NCBI RefSeq assembly: GCF_965660005.1
Contig: NZ_CBFHYF010000020.1
Location: forward strand, 1-29,826
Length of the DNA: 29,826 bases
Source of the DNA: Porticoccus sp965660005
GTDB taxonomy: Bacteria; Pseudomonadota; Gammaproteobacteria; Pseudomonadales; Porticoccaceae
Direction: 5' to 3'
Part shown: one piece after another, positions 28,684-29,826 of the stretch
How the letters are laid out: every line of letters begins with the position of its first letter
Position numbering within the stretch: the stretch's first letter is position 1
Position numbers and translations under genes: made by a program
Notes under the pieces: generated by a model
Database searches by the model: none
What the model was told of the DNA's origin: nothing
Seen by the model: only the letters and a program-made list of their open reading frames with translations

Positions 28684-29783
28684 AGTGATTTAACCGAGTT
28701 CCACGTGTTGTCTATGACTCCACCACCCATGCAAATATCTCCATCGTAAAACACCACGGATTGTCCGGGAGTGACTGCTCTTTGTCGCTCATCAAACAGA
28801 ATCTGATAGCCATCATTATTTTTTATCACGGTACACCCCTGATCAGTCTGTCGATAGCGAACTTTAGCTTTACACCTGAATTCATTTCGGGCGGGCAGAC
28901 CATTGATCCAGTGAATGTCGATGGCACTTAAACTATCAGAGAACAGGCGAGGGTGCTCGGCCCCCTGGGCGACGATCAGTATATTTCTGGAAAGGTCCTT
29001 GCCTACAACATACCAGGGATCATTTGTGGCATCTCGAAGGCCGCCTATTCCCAGTCCCTGACGTTGTCCCAGAGTATGGTACATCAATCCCTGATGGACA
29101 CCGATAACTAAGCCCTCAGTATTCTCGATATCACCGGGTTGCGCCGGAATGTATTGCTTGAGGAAATCTTTGAAACGACGTTCACCGATAAAGCAGATGC
29201 CGGTAGAGTCGTGTTTGGTTGCTGTGGCCAGACCATGCTGTTCGGCAAGGTTCCGTACTGCCGGTTTCTCCAGCTCACCGAGGGGGAACAGCGATTGGGC
29301 AAAAGCGGCTTCATCAACAGCGTGGAGGAAATAGCTCTGATCCTTGTTGTTGTCCAGCCCCTTCAACAGAAAAGTTTGCCCGTTTCTGTCAAGACGTCTT
29401 ACATAGTGGCCTGTGGCGATGGTCTCTGCGCCAAGAATCCGGGCATAATCGAGAAAGGTTTTGAACTTGATTTCCCGGTTACAGAGAACATCGGGGTTCG
29501 GCGTACGGCCCGCCCGGTATTCGGCTAAAAAATACTCAAAAACATTGTCCCAGTATTCGGCAGCGAAATTGGCCGTATGCAGACGAATGCCCAATGAATT
29601 TGCAACAGCTTGGGCATCATTGAGATCCTGACGTGCGGTACAGTATTCTGTTCCATCATCTTCATCCCAATTTTTCATGAACAGGCCTTCCACATCGAAA
29701 CCCTGCTTTTGCAGCAGCAAAGCAGTAACGGAGGAATCTACGCCGCCGGACATGCCGACAATGACTTTTTTGGGTGAGCTCAT
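28677..29783 (-). CDS. mnmA: tRNA-specific 2-thiouridylase MnmA
   Basis: 368 residues. MnmA adds the 2-thio group to U34 of tRNAs for Lys, Glu and Gln, using sulfur relayed from IscS through the Tus proteins. The ATP PP-loop GMSGGVDSS lies at 10-18. Catalytic Cys101 (PNPDVLCNREIKF) and the sulfur-accepting Cys197 (GICFIGER) are both present with the E. coli spacing. The C-terminal barrel includes HTLGQRQGLGIGG and WYVVGKD. The ATG at 29781-29783 is the family start; only 43 bases of upstream sequence remain in the window. It heads the mnmA-hflD-purB group. Confidence 0.97.
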   Translation of the reverse strand: MSSPKKVIVGMSGGVDSSVTALLLQKQGFDVEGLFMKNWDEDDGTEYCTARQDLNDAQAVANSLGIRLHTANFAAEYWDNVFEYFLAEYRAGRTPNPDVLCNREIKFKTFLDYARILGAETIATGHYVRRLDRNGQTFLLKGLDNNKDQSYFLHAVDEAAFAQSLFPLGELEKPAVRNLAEQHGLATATKHDSTGICFIGERRFKDFLKQYIPAQPGDIENTEGLVIGVHQGLMYHTLGQRQGLGIGGLRDATNDPWYVVGKDLSRNILIVAQGAEHPRLFSDSLSAIDIHWINGLPARNEFRCKAKVRYRQTDQGCTVIKNNDGYQILFDERQRAVTPGQSVVFYDGDICMGGGVIDNTWNSVKSLC

Positions 29784-29826
29784 AGGGGGGCGAATTTTAC
29801 CGGTGAGTTTTCAGTAAATCCAATGG

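Noticed and set aside
1..29826. Mobile elements, prophage, defence system, secondary-metabolite cluster
   Set aside because: No transposase, integrase, att-like repeat, restriction or toxin-antitoxin gene is visible; nearly every ORF belongs to a conserved housekeeping or metabolic family.

Overview
The window is about 29.8 kb of gene-dense chromosome from a gammaproteobacterium, probably of the Pseudomonas/Cellvibrio-like marine lineages. The support for this is the Pseudomonas-type gene order cysB - small thioredoxin-like gene - cysH - thrH - pabB, an APS-type CysH with a [4Fe-4S] cluster, a Pseudomonas-size isocitrate lyase (530 aa) beside malate synthase G, and the mnmA-hflD-purB order. 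A run of 10 N inside glcB shows that this is a draft or metagenome-derived scaffold. I saw no rRNA, tRNA, insertion sequence, prophage gene or CRISPR array. The longest stretch without a gene is about 240 bases. GTG starts are common (mdh, thrH, ggt, cytochrome b561, the nucleotidase, the GNAT gene).

Layout. 1-5.5 kb: the 5' end of xthA, the periplasmic protease prc, a pteridine-reductase-like SDR coupled to folK, mdh with its own promoter and terminator, and a DUF2244 membrane protein. 5.5-8.9 kb: a BCP-type peroxiredoxin, a yajC separated from secDF, and a D-cysteine desulfhydrase-like PLP enzyme next to an AGCS sodium/amino-acid symporter. 8.9-13.6 kb: a DUF411 lipoprotein, a cytosolic 5'-nucleotidase, a TSUP (TauE/SafE) permease, cysB, a CxxC thioredoxin-like protein and cysH. 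13.8-17.7 kb: thrH, pabB, a possible small ORF, rraA, cytochrome b561 behind a perfect FNR/Anr box, and a small cytochrome c lipoprotein. 17.7-22.7 kb: the glyoxylate shunt as aceA / lysR / glcB. 22.8-29.8 kb: a GNAT fused to a degenerate phospholipase-D-like domain, ggt, then the leftward group roxA-purB-hflD-mnmA.

How the genes work together. CysH turns APS into sulfite and AMP. CysB would control it, the thioredoxin-like protein may supply electrons, the TSUP permease could carry sulfite or another sulfur anion, and the 5'-nucleotidase could act on AMP. The D-cysteine desulfhydrase and Ggt add other sources of reduced sulfur. AceA and GlcB with Mdh form the glyoxylate bypass for growth on acetate or fatty acids. 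Cytochrome b561 and the cytochrome c lipoprotein look like low-oxygen respiratory accessories. Most of the window is conserved housekeeping. The unexplained parts are small: the CysH-linked redox protein and leader hairpin, the GNAT-PLD fusion, the C-terminally short RoxA, the FNR-controlled b561 gene, and the AT-rich patch beside the assembly gap.
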